A DNA stretch of 6,633 nt from Flavobacteriales bacterium (GCA_002689735.1 NZHS01000065.1:1-6633); one strand, 5' to 3'. Counted from the first letter of the stretch, positions 1 through 6,424 are shown. The notes: generated by a model from the sequence alone, not told the origin. Translations and numbers: made by a program.

Positions 1-1
1 T

Positions 2-3000
2 TCAATAACTGGTGTTAATTCTGAATGGTGGTATTCTGTTGGAGACTATACTGTTTCTGCTAACTGGATATCAGCTGGATCAGCAACTGTTGATTTAACC
101 GCTAGTGCTGCAACTGGAACAGTAACATTTGCTAATCCAATTATTATTCCAGTTGGTGCAACATATGCATTTCATGTAATTAATAGTTCAACTGTTCAAT
201 ATACTAATGGTAGTGGTACTGCTGGATCATCTGTATGGGCATCTAATGGTAGTTTAACCATAACTGAAGGTCACGGTTGTAGTGCATTTGGTACACTAGA
301 TTTTTCACCAAGATGTTGGAATGGGTCTATTAACTATTCTACTGGTACTTCGGCCTCATATGTATGGAGTAATGGTGATACAACAGAAGATATTTCAAAT
401 CTTAATCCTGGAGTTTATTCTGTTGTAGTAACTGATTGTCAAGGATGTACAGCAAGCGATACATTTACTGTACTTGCGAATCCAATTCCTGGATGTAATG
501 ATCCACTAGCGATTAACTACAACCCATTTGCAAATGTTAATGATAGTTCCTGTCTTTTTATAGTAAATGGATGTACCGATCCACTTGCTGCTAACTATGA
601 TTCTACGGCTTCTATTGATGACGGATCATGTTTCTTTGGTTGTATTGAAAACGATTCTTCATTTAGTTTTGAGTCTGGTTTAGGAATTACATGGTTGATG
701 GATCCAAACAATGATATTGATTGGACAAATAATTCTGGTACAACTCCATCAAATGGAACAGGACCTAGTTCAGCTTATGATGGGTCATTTTACATGTATA
801 CAGAAGCTTCTGGAAATGGCAATGGTTATCCTAATAAAGAAGCAATAATGTATGTGGAATGTATTGACCCAACAAAGTGGTCTTCTTTGGGAATTGCATT
901 TGCTTACCACATGAGAGGAGCAAATATGGGTACTTTAAGTATTGATGTTTCTCCAGACAGTGGAACAACTTGGTTTGAAGAGTGGACACTTTCTGGTAAT
1001 CAAGGAAATCAATGGTATGAAACTTACGTTGACTTAAGTGCCTACACATCTAATATTTCTGTAAGAATTCAAGGTGTTACAGGTCAATTATGGAGATCCG
1101 ATATGGCAGTTGATTTAGTAAGGTTTTTAGAAATGCCTATTTATGGATGTACTGATCCTTTTGCAAATAATTATGATTCCACTGCAAATTATGATGATGG
1201 GTCCTGTATATATATTGGATGTACTGACCCTTACTCTATAAATTTCTGTTCATATTGTAATGTTAACGATAGTTTGTCTTGCCTGTTTTACTCTTGTAAA
1301 ACAACAAACTACACTGAAAATTTTGAATCTAATAATTTCTCTATTGTTGAGTGGACAAATACATCTGGATCAGAAGCAGCAGTTACATTAAACAATACAT
1401 CTGCAATTGCTGATACGGTTAGTTTACGCTTTGAAGGTGGTACAGCTAATAACTGGGGTACATATGTAACTGAAAATCAGGCATATGCAAATAATGAACA
1501 TGTTAGTTCTGCATCATTATGTTTAGATTTAACTAATAATAGTCTTTCTGATACTATAATAATGACTTTTGAAACAGATATGTTCTCATCATTCATTACA
1601 ACTCCTTTTTCATGGTTGCGAATCAAAGTTGACGGTAATGTAATAGTTGATAGTTATGGCAATAGTTCATATAATAATACAAACCTTCCTTATACTTTTG
1701 GTGGTAATACTGTTCTTTCTTATGATCTAAGTATGTTTTCAGGTGGAATTCATAATATTACTTTTGAATCTGTAAATAAGTACGGATCAAGTTCAAACAA
1801 TCCTGCTACAGTAAATTATGTTTGGGTTGACAATGTAAATATTTCTCTTCCCCTTATCACAGGCTGTACAGACAGTACTGCACTTAACTATAATGCAGCA
1901 GCTCAAGTTGACAATGGATCTTGTTATTATTTTGTTTATGGGTGTACTGATTCTACCGCTTTAAACTACAATCCACTTGCAACAATTGATGATAGTTCAT
2001 GTATTGCAATTGTTTATGGATGTACAGATCCTTTAGCTTTAAATTACTTTTTATTAGCTAATGTAGATGATGGAACATGTAGCTATTGTAATTTTGGATG
2101 TACTGATTCTCTATCTTTAAATTATGATCCTCTTGCAACTTGTGATGATGGAACTTGTATTCCTTTTGTATACGGTTGTACTGATTCTTTAGCCCTTAAT
2201 TATTTTCCTGGAGCTAATATTGATAATGGTTCCTGTATTTATTCTGGATGTACAGATTCAACAGCCTTAAATTATAATCCTTTTGCAAGTATTGATGATG
2301 GTACGTGTATTTTACCCGTTTATGGATGTACAGACTCAACTGCTCAAAATTATGATCCACTTGCTACAGTTGACGATGGATCATGTATTGCTGGTATATT
2401 TGGTTGTACAGACCCATTAGCCCTTAATTATTTTCCTGGCGCAACAGTTGATGATGGTTCTTGTATCTTTATTGGATGTACCGATCCTACTTCTTGTAAC
2501 TATAATCCTTTGGCATCAATCGATGATGGTTCATGCATATATTACTTTGGGTGTACTGATCCCTCAGCTTTAAATTTTGATTCTGCTGCTTGCTTTGATG
2601 ATGGCACATGTCAATATATGTCAAATTGTACCTCTCCAAAGCCAACAGGATTATATGTTTATGATCTTATTGACTCTAGAGTAAAAATTGCTTGGGATAA
2701 TATGAACGACTCTTCATGTATGGTATGGAAGTACTTTGTAAGATATAGAGAAGTAGGAACTAATGCATGGACAACAAAGTCTGCAGGAGTTGGAAATGGT
2801 TTATGTAACTTTGGTTTAAATACAACATCCAAGCAATTACTAAATCTTATCCCTTCTACTAACTATGAATTTAAGATGAAAGCATTCTATTGTAATGGAA
2901 CATCCTCAAATTATTCTCCTTCTGTTCAGTTTACTACTGAAGATGTATGTCCTGACTTAACTAATCTTGCAGTTCAAACATTTAGTAATAATCAAGCAAA

Positions 3001-3529
3001 AGCTAAATTTACTTGGGATACAACTAATACTTATGTATTTGCTAGAATTTTGTTGAGATTAGATACTGCTGGATCAGTATGGCAAACAGCTGGAGGTTTT
3101 GGAGTTTATTACCCAACATCTTTTGTGAATAAATTTGGCTTACAAGCTGGTGAATCCTATAGAGCTCAAGGAAGATTGTTCTGTGATTCTAATATTACTG
3201 CTTATAGATCTCCAAGCTGGACGACTCCAATCTTCTGGACGCAGCCTGGCGGCGTAAGATTGAGCGGGGGAGTAGCTATTGAGAATTTAGATATCTATCC
3301 TAACCCATCAAGGGAAGTATTTAATATAAACTTTAGGTCAGACAAAATTCAAGATTTAAAGATTAGAATAATTAATGTGTTAGGTAATTCTGTATACATT
3401 GAAGATAAACAACAGTTTATTGGTGAATACACAAAACAAATTAATCTAGATAAGTTTGGTAAAGGTGTTTATTTCCTTGAGATTGAAACTAAAGAGGGAG
3501 TTGTAAATAAGAAATTAATTCTCAATTAA
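2..3529 (+). CDS. Giant modular T9SS-secreted protein with MAM domain, GCTD repeats and FN3 domains (5' partial)
   Basis: The frame is open from base 2 to the stop at 3527-3529, giving 1175 residues; the start and signal peptide lie upstream. The first ATG (695) is internal, because two GCTD repeats and the start of the MAM domain precede it in frame. Domains by partial-protein residue: beta-rich module (about 1-115) with TITEGHG and SPRCWNG; SprB-like repeat (about 115-158, WSNGDTTEDISNLNPG); GCTD repeats 1-2 (164-210); MAM domain (about 214-377); repeats 3-4 (382-427); second jelly-roll-like domain (about 430-620); repeats 5-14 (621-870); two FN3-like domains (about 876-980 and 982-1080); T9SS type A sorting domain (1093-1175, LDIYPNPS, ending KKLILN). 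The T9SS domain implies export across the outer membrane and surface attachment or release. The likely role is adhesion or matrix; no catalytic residues are visible. A terminator follows directly. Product class is confident; ligand is unknown. Confidence 0.93.
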   Translation, partial: SITGVNSEWWYSVGDYTVSANWISAGSATVDLTASAATGTVTFANPIIIPVGATYAFHVINSSTVQYTNGSGTAGSSVWASNGSLTITEGHGCSAFGTLDFSPRCWNGSINYSTGTSASYVWSNGDTTEDISNLNPGVYSVVVTDCQGCTASDTFTVLANPIPGCNDPLAINYNPFANVNDSSCLFIVNGCTDPLAANYDSTASIDDGSCFFGCIENDSSFSFESGLGITWLMDPNNDIDWTNNSGTTPSNGTGPSSAYDGSFYMYTEASGNGNGYPNKEAIMYVECIDPTKWSSLGIAFAYHMRGANMGTLSIDVSPDSGTTWFEEWTLSGNQGNQWYETYVDLSAYTSNISVRIQGVTGQLWRSDMAVDLVRFLEMPIYGCTDPFANNYDSTANYDDGSCIYIGCTDPYSINFCSYCNVNDSLSCLFYSCKTTNYTENFESNNFSIVEWTNTSGSEAAVTLNNTSAIADTVSLRFEGGTANNWGTYVTENQAYANNEHVSSASLCLDLTNNSLSDTIIMTFETDMFSSFITTPFSWLRIKVDGNVIVDSYGNSSYNNTNLPYTFGGNTVLSYDLSMFSGGIHNITFESVNKYGSSSNNPATVNYVWVDNVNISLPLITGCTDSTALNYNAAAQVDNGSCYYFVYGCTDSTALNYNPLATIDDSSCIAIVYGCTDPLALNYFLLANVDDGTCSYCNFGCTDSLSLNYDPLATCDDGTCIPFVYGCTDSLALNYFPGANIDNGSCIYSGCTDSTALNYNPFASIDDGTCILPVYGCTDSTAQNYDPLATVDDGSCIAGIFGCTDPLALNYFPGATVDDGSCIFIGCTDPTSCNYNPLASIDDGSCIYYFGCTDPSALNFDSAACFDDGTCQYMSNCTSPKPTGLYVYDLIDSRVKIAWDNMNDSSCMVWKYFVRYREVGTNAWTTKSAGVGNGLCNFGLNTTSKQLLNLIPSTNYEFKMKAFYCNGTSSNYSPSVQFTTEDVCPDLTNLAVQTFSNNQAKAKFTWDTTNTYVFARILLRLDTAGSVWQTAGGFGVYYPTSFVNKFGLQAGESYRAQGRLFCDSNITAYRSPSWTTPIFWTQPGGVRLSGGVAIENLDIYPNPSREVFNINFRSDKIQDLKIRIINVLGNSVYIEDKQQFIGEYTKQINLDKFGKGVYFLEIETKEGVVNKKLILN
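491..631 (+). repeat. GCTD repeats 1-2 (coding)
   Basis: Two 21-residue repeats of the form GC[TN]D-x4-NY-x6-[DN]D[GS]SC start at 491 and 569, 78 bases apart. The first is slightly degenerate (GCND at its start, NDSSC at its end). They link the SprB-like module to the MAM domain. Each has one cysteine near each end, which probably form a disulfide (inference). Confidence 0.9.
641..1132 (+). other. MAM domain within the large secreted protein
   Basis: Residues about 214-377 of the partial protein match the MAM pattern known mainly from animal receptors and adhesion proteins. Visible landmarks, in order, are FSFESG near the start, IDWTNNSGTTPSNGTGP, a G-S-F-Y-M-Y-T-E-A-S stretch, FAYHMRGANMGTL, LSGNQGNQW and VRIQGVTG, closing with DMAVDLVRF. 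The order and spacing fit a complete beta-jelly-roll domain. In animals MAM domains mediate adhesion or carbohydrate and protein recognition; here an extracellular binding role is inferred. Confidence 0.82.
1145..1282 (+). repeat. GCTD repeats 3-4 (coding; repeat 4 degenerate)
   Basis: Repeat 3 (1145-1207) is canonical, ending YDDGSC. Repeat 4 (1217-1282) has decayed: it is 22 residues long, reads NF in place of NY, ends NDSLSC, and carries two extra cysteines (FCSYC). The pair separates the MAM domain from the second jelly-roll-like domain, so it acts as an inter-domain linker. Confidence 0.88.
1283..1861 (+). other. Second jelly-roll-like (MAM/reelin-like) domain
   Basis: Residues about 430-620 of the partial protein form one globular unit between repeat islands. 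It opens with YTENFESNNFSIVEW, a beginning seen in reelin-type and 'choice-of-anchor' jelly-roll domains, and ends with VNYVWVDNVNIS, the usual closing strand of such folds. The middle has alternating hydrophobic strands (TIIMTFETDMF, WLRIKVDG, HNITFESV). I assign only the general fold; a named family would need a profile or structure search. Confidence 0.55.
1862..2611 (+). repeat. Tandem array of ten GCTD repeats (repeats 5-14, coding)
   Basis: Ten 21-residue repeats, consensus GCTD-x4-NY-x6-D[DN]G[ST]C, start at 1862, 1940, 2018, 2096, 2174, 2246, 2324, 2402, 2474 and 2549. The period is 78 bases with shorter steps of 72, 72 and 75, because the linker varies from 3 to 5 residues. Linkers are mostly aromatic or hydrophobic (YFVY, IAIVY, IPFVY, IYS, IFI). 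The two cysteines and the Asp cluster suggest small disulfide-closed, possibly calcium-binding units that form a stalk between the jelly-roll domains and the C-terminal FN3 domains. The calcium idea is inference. Confidence 0.93.
2627..3241 (+). other. Two fibronectin type III-like domains
   Basis: The first unit (residues about 876-980) has the FN3 order: P-x-GL near the start, VKIAWDN, YFVRYREVGTNAWTTK, LLNLIPSTNYEFKMKAF and a closing VQFTTE. The second (about 982-1080) starts CPDLTNLAVQTF, has KFTWDTTNTYVFARILLRL and LQAGESYRAQGRLFC, and is more divergent. Such domains often sit just before T9SS sorting domains as spacers or binding modules. Confidence 0.7.
3278..3526 (+). other. T9SS type A C-terminal sorting domain
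   Basis: The last 83 residues start IENLDIYPNPS, continue with VFNINF, LKIRIINVLGNSVY and INLDKFGKGVYFLEI, and end VVNKKLILN. This is the classic pattern of the Por secretion C-terminal domain: a YPNP motif, an 'I.N.LG..V' strand, 'L...GVY.L.I' and a basic 'KK' end. In known systems it directs export by the type IX secretion system and is removed by the sortase-like PorU. It shows that the large protein is exported and complete at its C-terminus. Confidence 0.93.
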
Positions 3530-3556
3530 ACGCTAATATTTATTTTCAATAATTCT

Positions 3557-3590
3557 AAGCCCTATAATTAATTTTATAGGGCTTTCATTT
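3557..3590 (+). terminator. Intrinsic terminator after the large secreted protein gene
   Basis: A perfect 11-bp inverted repeat (aagccctataa at 3557-3567, ttatagggctt at 3574-3584) encloses a 6-base loop (ttaatt) and is followed by a T-rich tract (ttcattt). It begins 27 bases after the stop codon. It separates the secreted-protein unit from the oxidoreductase gene. Confidence 0.82.
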
Positions 3591-3595
3591 ATCTG

Positions 3596-3603
3596 TATAT
3601 TTG
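3596..3603 (+). promoter_or_regulatory. Bacteroidota-type -7 box (TATATTTG) for the oxidoreductase gene
   Basis: TATATTTG is a full match to the TAnnTTTG -7 element of Bacteroidota primary sigma factor promoters. It follows the terminator and lies 30 bases before ATG 3634, which would give a leader of roughly 20-25 bases. No convincing -33 TTG is present at the usual distance, where terminator bases lie instead. That lowers confidence. Confidence 0.55.
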
Positions 3604-3633
3604 ATTAATCAATTTTTTCAAATTTCAAATAAG

Positions 3634-4686
3634 ATGTGTCACAATAAAAAGTTTGATTTTATAATTGTTGGTCAAGGCCTTGCAGGTACTTTATTAGCAC
3701 ACGATCTAATAGAACTAGAAAAGTCAGTTATTATCATTGATACTCATTTAAAAGCCTCTGCAAGTAGGGTAGCGGCTGGGCTTATAAATCCTGTGAGTAT
3801 GAAAAGGTGTATTCCTGCTATGCCCTCTAATTATCTTACAACTGCTTTTAATAGATATTCGGATTTAGAAGATAAATTAAACTCAAGATTTCTATTTAAA
3901 AAACCACTACTTCGTTTGTTTGATTCTTTTGAAACTAAAGATTTGTGGATTGATAAATATGAGAATAAGCACATGGATTTATACATTGATAATTTTTGTA
4001 AAGAAAATACCTTTCCTTTATTAAAAGATGAATTTTCAAGTGCATTAGTTAAACATGCTGGATATCTTGATCTAAAAGAGTTTTTAGCTGTTTCAAGAGA
4101 GTATTTTAAAGATAATAATATGCTTCTGGAGAAAAAATTTAATTTTTCTGAGTTTAATAAAAACTATATTTCGTATAAAAATTTAAAAGCAGAGAAGATT
4201 ATTTTTTGTGATGGCTTTAGAATAAAAGAAAATCCATATTTTGATTATTTACCTATCGCTCCTACAAAGGGCGAGCTAATGCAAATTAAAATACCCTCAA
4301 TAGAGAATTTTGATAAAATTATAAGTAAAGGAATCTATATTATTCCAAACGGTGATTATATGTATACTGTTGGAGCAACTTATAACAGAGATGATTTGAC
4401 AGAAAATCTTACTAAAGATGGTCAACAGTCCTTAAAGGATAAGCTTGATGAGGTTTTAAATGTAGAGTATAAAGTAATTTCAAGTGTTGCTGGTGTACGA
4501 CCTACAGTAAAAGATCGTGAGCCACTTATTGGTATGCATAATGAGTTTAATAATATAGGTGTTTTTAACGGTCTTGGTGCACGTGGAGTTTTAAATGCGC
4601 CGCATTTTTCTAATGAATTTTCAAAGGCTTTAATCTCTGATTCTATCTATAAATTTGATTTTAAAACAATTGACAGATTTCATTAA
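3634..4686 (+). CDS. FAD-dependent oxidoreductase, DAO family
   Basis: A 350-residue soluble flavoenzyme of the D-amino-acid oxidase/glycine oxidase superfamily, with no signal peptide or membrane segment. An N-terminal Rossmann motif (GQGLAG, residues 13-18) ends its second strand in Asp36, which should bind the adenosine ribose of FAD. SRVAAGLINPV (44-54) is typical of this family. KAEKIIFCDG (185-194) is the second FAD-contact strand. The C-terminal signatures AGVRPTVKDREPLIG (286-300) and GLGARGVLNAP (313-323) close the flavin site. The family oxidises C-N bonds of amino acids or related amines; the substrate here is unknown. The GLGARG..AP ending also resembles the oxidase half of tRNA-modifying MnmC. 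A TTG at 3601 would add 11 residues but lies inside the -7 box, and FDFIIVG begins just after ATG 3634. It stands alone between a terminator and the next promoter. Confidence 0.88.
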   Translation: MCHNKKFDFIIVGQGLAGTLLAHDLIELEKSVIIIDTHLKASASRVAAGLINPVSMKRCIPAMPSNYLTTAFNRYSDLEDKLNSRFLFKKPLLRLFDSFETKDLWIDKYENKHMDLYIDNFCKENTFPLLKDEFSSALVKHAGYLDLKEFLAVSREYFKDNNMLLEKKFNFSEFNKNYISYKNLKAEKIIFCDGFRIKENPYFDYLPIAPTKGELMQIKIPSIENFDKIISKGIYIIPNGDYMYTVGATYNRDDLTENLTKDGQQSLKDKLDEVLNVEYKVISSVAGVRPTVKDREPLIGMHNEFNNIGVFNGLGARGVLNAPHFSNEFSKALISDSIYKFDFKTIDRFH

Positions 4687-4793
4687 AATTAATTTTGGAG
4701 TTATAAGTTTTATTATCTAGTAAATATATTTATTTGCAGTCTGGATATGTAAGTTTTTGTGATTTTTATTATACCTTGAGGCTCTTATTAGTT

Positions 4794-4801
4794 TACTTTT
4801 G
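4794..4801 (+). promoter_or_regulatory. Bacteroidota-type -7 box (TACTTTTG) for the downstream secreted-protein pair
   Basis: TACTTTTG fully matches TAnnTTTG and continues as TTTGC, a common form in this phylum. A possible -33 TTG lies at 4776-4778, but the 15-base gap is shorter than usual. The predicted leader to ATG 4868 is about 60 bases. Confidence 0.55.
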
Positions 4802-4814
4802 CTATCGGATTAAA

Positions 4815-4830
4815 AAACACAATGGTGTTT
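4815..4830 (+). other. Small leader hairpin
   Basis: aaacac and gtgttt form a perfect 6-bp stem with the loop aatg. It falls between the predicted transcription start and ATG 4868, with about 37 bases to the start codon. It has no T-tract of terminator type. It may stabilise the mRNA 5' end or be chance in AT-rich DNA. Confidence 0.3.
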
Positions 4831-4867
4831 AACTTATTTTTAATATAAAAACTAATAAATAAATAAA

Positions 4868-6424
4868 ATGAAAAAATTAATACTAACTCTTTTAACTGTA
4901 ATTACCTTTATATACGGTCAGGCTCAGTGTACCTCTAATCCTTACATATCTTCGGGCTGGGGTGGAACAGTTTATTTTTTGGATAGTTCTAATGTATCTC
5001 CAAACTTTTCAACTAATTACTCTGTATCTTATTTTTGGAATTTTGGAGATGGCTTTACATCAACTCAACAAAGTCCATGTCATACTTATGGAGATTTATC
5101 TAATCTTACTTCTCCATTATATGCTACTTTGTCTGTAACATATCTAGATTCTACAACTTTCAATTTTTGTCAGGATATTGATTCAGTTCAAATTATACTT
5201 TTTATAAATCCGTGTGTATATGGTGATCTCCAAATTTCTGCTTCTGGAAATTCTTTAAATGCTGATCTTTCTTATTCAACTACTGTATGTAATATTGATC
5301 CTTATACATATTTGTGGTCTAATGGAGATACTAACCAAATTACTATAGCAACATCTGCTGGAACCTATACTTGTACAGTAACAACAGCAGTTGGATGTGT
5401 TTACACAACCTCTTACACCTATAATGGTTCATTGACTCCAAGTTTTGATTGTAGTCAAATGGACATATTTGAAGCTAACAATGATTATAACACTGTATCT
5501 TTCCAATCATCTTATGTAAATAATAATTCATTTCCAGATTTAATTGATTCATTATCATTTTGGGATGTTTTTGACGCGAGCGGACAGAATATTGGTCTTT
5601 ATCCAATGATGTGGCAAGGAGCTCCAGCAACTTTTTCTGTTCAAAATGTTGGGTCTAATGGTTTGCCTTCAGATTCCTTATATGTATGTTATAATGCTTA
5701 CTTATATGATAGTTTATACCAACATAATTTATGGGCAAATCCACCACAAGGGAGTATTTGTTTTGATTGTGAATGGTTAGTTTGGAATGGAAGTTCTCCA
5801 AATAGTCCTGGAATGTGGGTAATTGGTGGTACACCACCTCCAACGCCTACTTTTGTATGTGATCCAATCTTTGGATGCTTTGATCCAGGAACTGGAAATG
5901 GGCTGTATTCCTCTTTAGCTCAATGTCAGGCAGCATGTTCAAGTAGCTGGTCAAATGTTTTCTGTGATTCCTTAAATGTTTCAGTGATAGCTTCAACAGT
6001 TGATTCTATAACCCTTGGAACTAATCTTTCTAGCTTAGGTTACACCGGACCAGCTCTATATACTTGGACAGAATTTACATTTACTGGAATGACTGGAAAT
6101 ACATCTACTAGTGGAACTCCATCTTTTGAAATGGCTATTGGAGATACTAGTCTTTATCTTTTAGAACTTACGATTATTGATAATAGTGGAATGAGTTGGG
6201 TATGCATATATCCAACAATGGTTTACTTTGATGGTGGATCATGGATTGCCCTTAGAACGTCACAGCCTGGAACAACAGGAACTGATAATTTGGGTCAAGC
6301 TATTTCAAATAGAAAACTTTTAAAAATTGTTGATCTTATGGGTAGAGAAACTGAATTTAAAAAGAATGAAGTATTGTTTTATATGTATGACGACGGATCA
6401 ACTGAAAAGAAATTCTTTAAATAA
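4868..6424 (+). CDS. Secreted PKD-domain protein with a short atypical C-terminal tail
   Basis: A 518-residue exported protein. The signal peptide is MKKLILTLLTVITFIYGQAQ, with cleavage probably near GQA-Q. Residues about 22-113 form a PKD domain (YFWNFGDG at 55-62, then the CHTYG strand). Residues about 117-187 resemble an SprB-type repeat (YLWSNGDTNQI, then AGTYTCTVT). Residues about 190-322 are Trp/Tyr-rich beta structure I cannot name. A four-cysteine motif, C-x5-C-x15-C-x3-C, spans 331-357 (DPGTGNGLYSS between the pairs). Residues about 366-458 form another Ig/PKD-like unit. The tail (483-518: KLLKIVDLMGRE, then FYMYDDGS and EKKFFK) lacks YPNP but resembles a short C-terminal peptide recurring in secreted Bacteroidota proteins, perhaps a T9SS signal variant. 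No catalytic motif is seen; adhesion or surface structure is likely. The A-rich leader (aataaataaa) lacks a Shine-Dalgarno. The next gene begins 2 bases after the stop. Confidence 0.85.
   Translation: MKKLILTLLTVITFIYGQAQCTSNPYISSGWGGTVYFLDSSNVSPNFSTNYSVSYFWNFGDGFTSTQQSPCHTYGDLSNLTSPLYATLSVTYLDSTTFNFCQDIDSVQIILFINPCVYGDLQISASGNSLNADLSYSTTVCNIDPYTYLWSNGDTNQITIATSAGTYTCTVTTAVGCVYTTSYTYNGSLTPSFDCSQMDIFEANNDYNTVSFQSSYVNNNSFPDLIDSLSFWDVFDASGQNIGLYPMMWQGAPATFSVQNVGSNGLPSDSLYVCYNAYLYDSLYQHNLWANPPQGSICFDCEWLVWNGSSPNSPGMWVIGGTPPPTPTFVCDPIFGCFDPGTGNGLYSSLAQCQAACSSSWSNVFCDSLNVSVIASTVDSITLGTNLSSLGYTGPALYTWTEFTFTGMTGNTSTSGTPSFEMAIGDTSLYLLELTIIDNSGMSWVCIYPTMVYFDGGSWIALRTSQPGTTGTDNLGQAISNRKLLKIVDLMGRETEFKKNEVLFYMYDDGSTEKKFFK
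5858..5938 (+). other. Four-cysteine motif (C-x5-C-x15-C-x3-C)
   Basis: Residues 331-357 of the PKD protein form a compact unit with CDPIFGC, the Gly-rich turn DPGTGNG, then YSSLAQCQAAC. The pattern looks like a small disulfide-locked knot, with the end recalling 'S...C...C' helices in small Cys-rich domains. I know similar units from secreted Bacteroidota proteins but cannot give a family name from memory. Confidence 0.5.
6314..6421 (+). other. Short C-terminal tail, possible T9SS sorting-signal variant
   Basis: The final 36 residues contain KLLKIVDLMGRE, whose 'I.D.LGR' strand matches the second half of type A sorting domains, followed by FYMYDDGS and a basic EKKFFK end. The YPNP-containing first half is missing. 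Related tails of the kind 'lDYIYDDGtvEKkii' are common in marine Bacteroidota. That it acts in T9SS export is inference. Confidence 0.5.

Larger units (their letters stand above)
4687..4867 (+). other. Non-coding gap between the oxidoreductase and the secreted-protein pair
   Basis: This is 181 bases of very AT-rich sequence with no credible ORF. It holds a -7 box (4794-4801), a short leader hairpin (4815-4830) and an A-rich stretch before the next ATG. No clear intrinsic terminator for the upstream oxidoreductase gene is visible, so readthrough or factor-dependent termination is possible. Confidence 0.7.

Noticed and set aside
695..697. ATG as the start of the large secreted protein
   Set aside because: The frame is open back to base 2 and encodes an SprB-like module, two GCTD repeats and the first residues of the MAM domain; no signal peptide follows this ATG.
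831..1049. Minus-strand ORF of 72 codons
   Set aside because: It lies wholly opposite the MAM domain coding sequence, with no promoter, start context or recognisable product; it is a shadow.
1862..2611. CRISPR-like or non-coding tandem repeat array
   Set aside because: Repeats keep frame, vary at synonymous sites and encode a constant peptide motif; there are no invariant repeats with unique spacers.
4685..4696. Palindrome aaaattaatttt at the end of the oxidoreductase gene
   Set aside because: It is all A/T with no loop or GC core, so it is not a credible terminator; such palindromes are expected in AT-rich DNA.
4725..4737. Second -7 box candidate (TTTATTTG)
   Set aside because: It lacks the required A at the second position of TAnnTTTG and is farther from the start than the perfect match at 4794-4801.
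4868..4930. Lipoprotein signal (Cys21 after GQAQ)
   Set aside because: No lipobox of the L-[AS]-[GA]-C type precedes the cysteine; the site reads as ordinary signal peptidase I cleavage near GQA-Q.
5655..5843. Minus-strand ORF of 62 codons
   Set aside because: It is antisense to the PKD protein gene, has no recognisable product, and its composition mirrors the coding strand.
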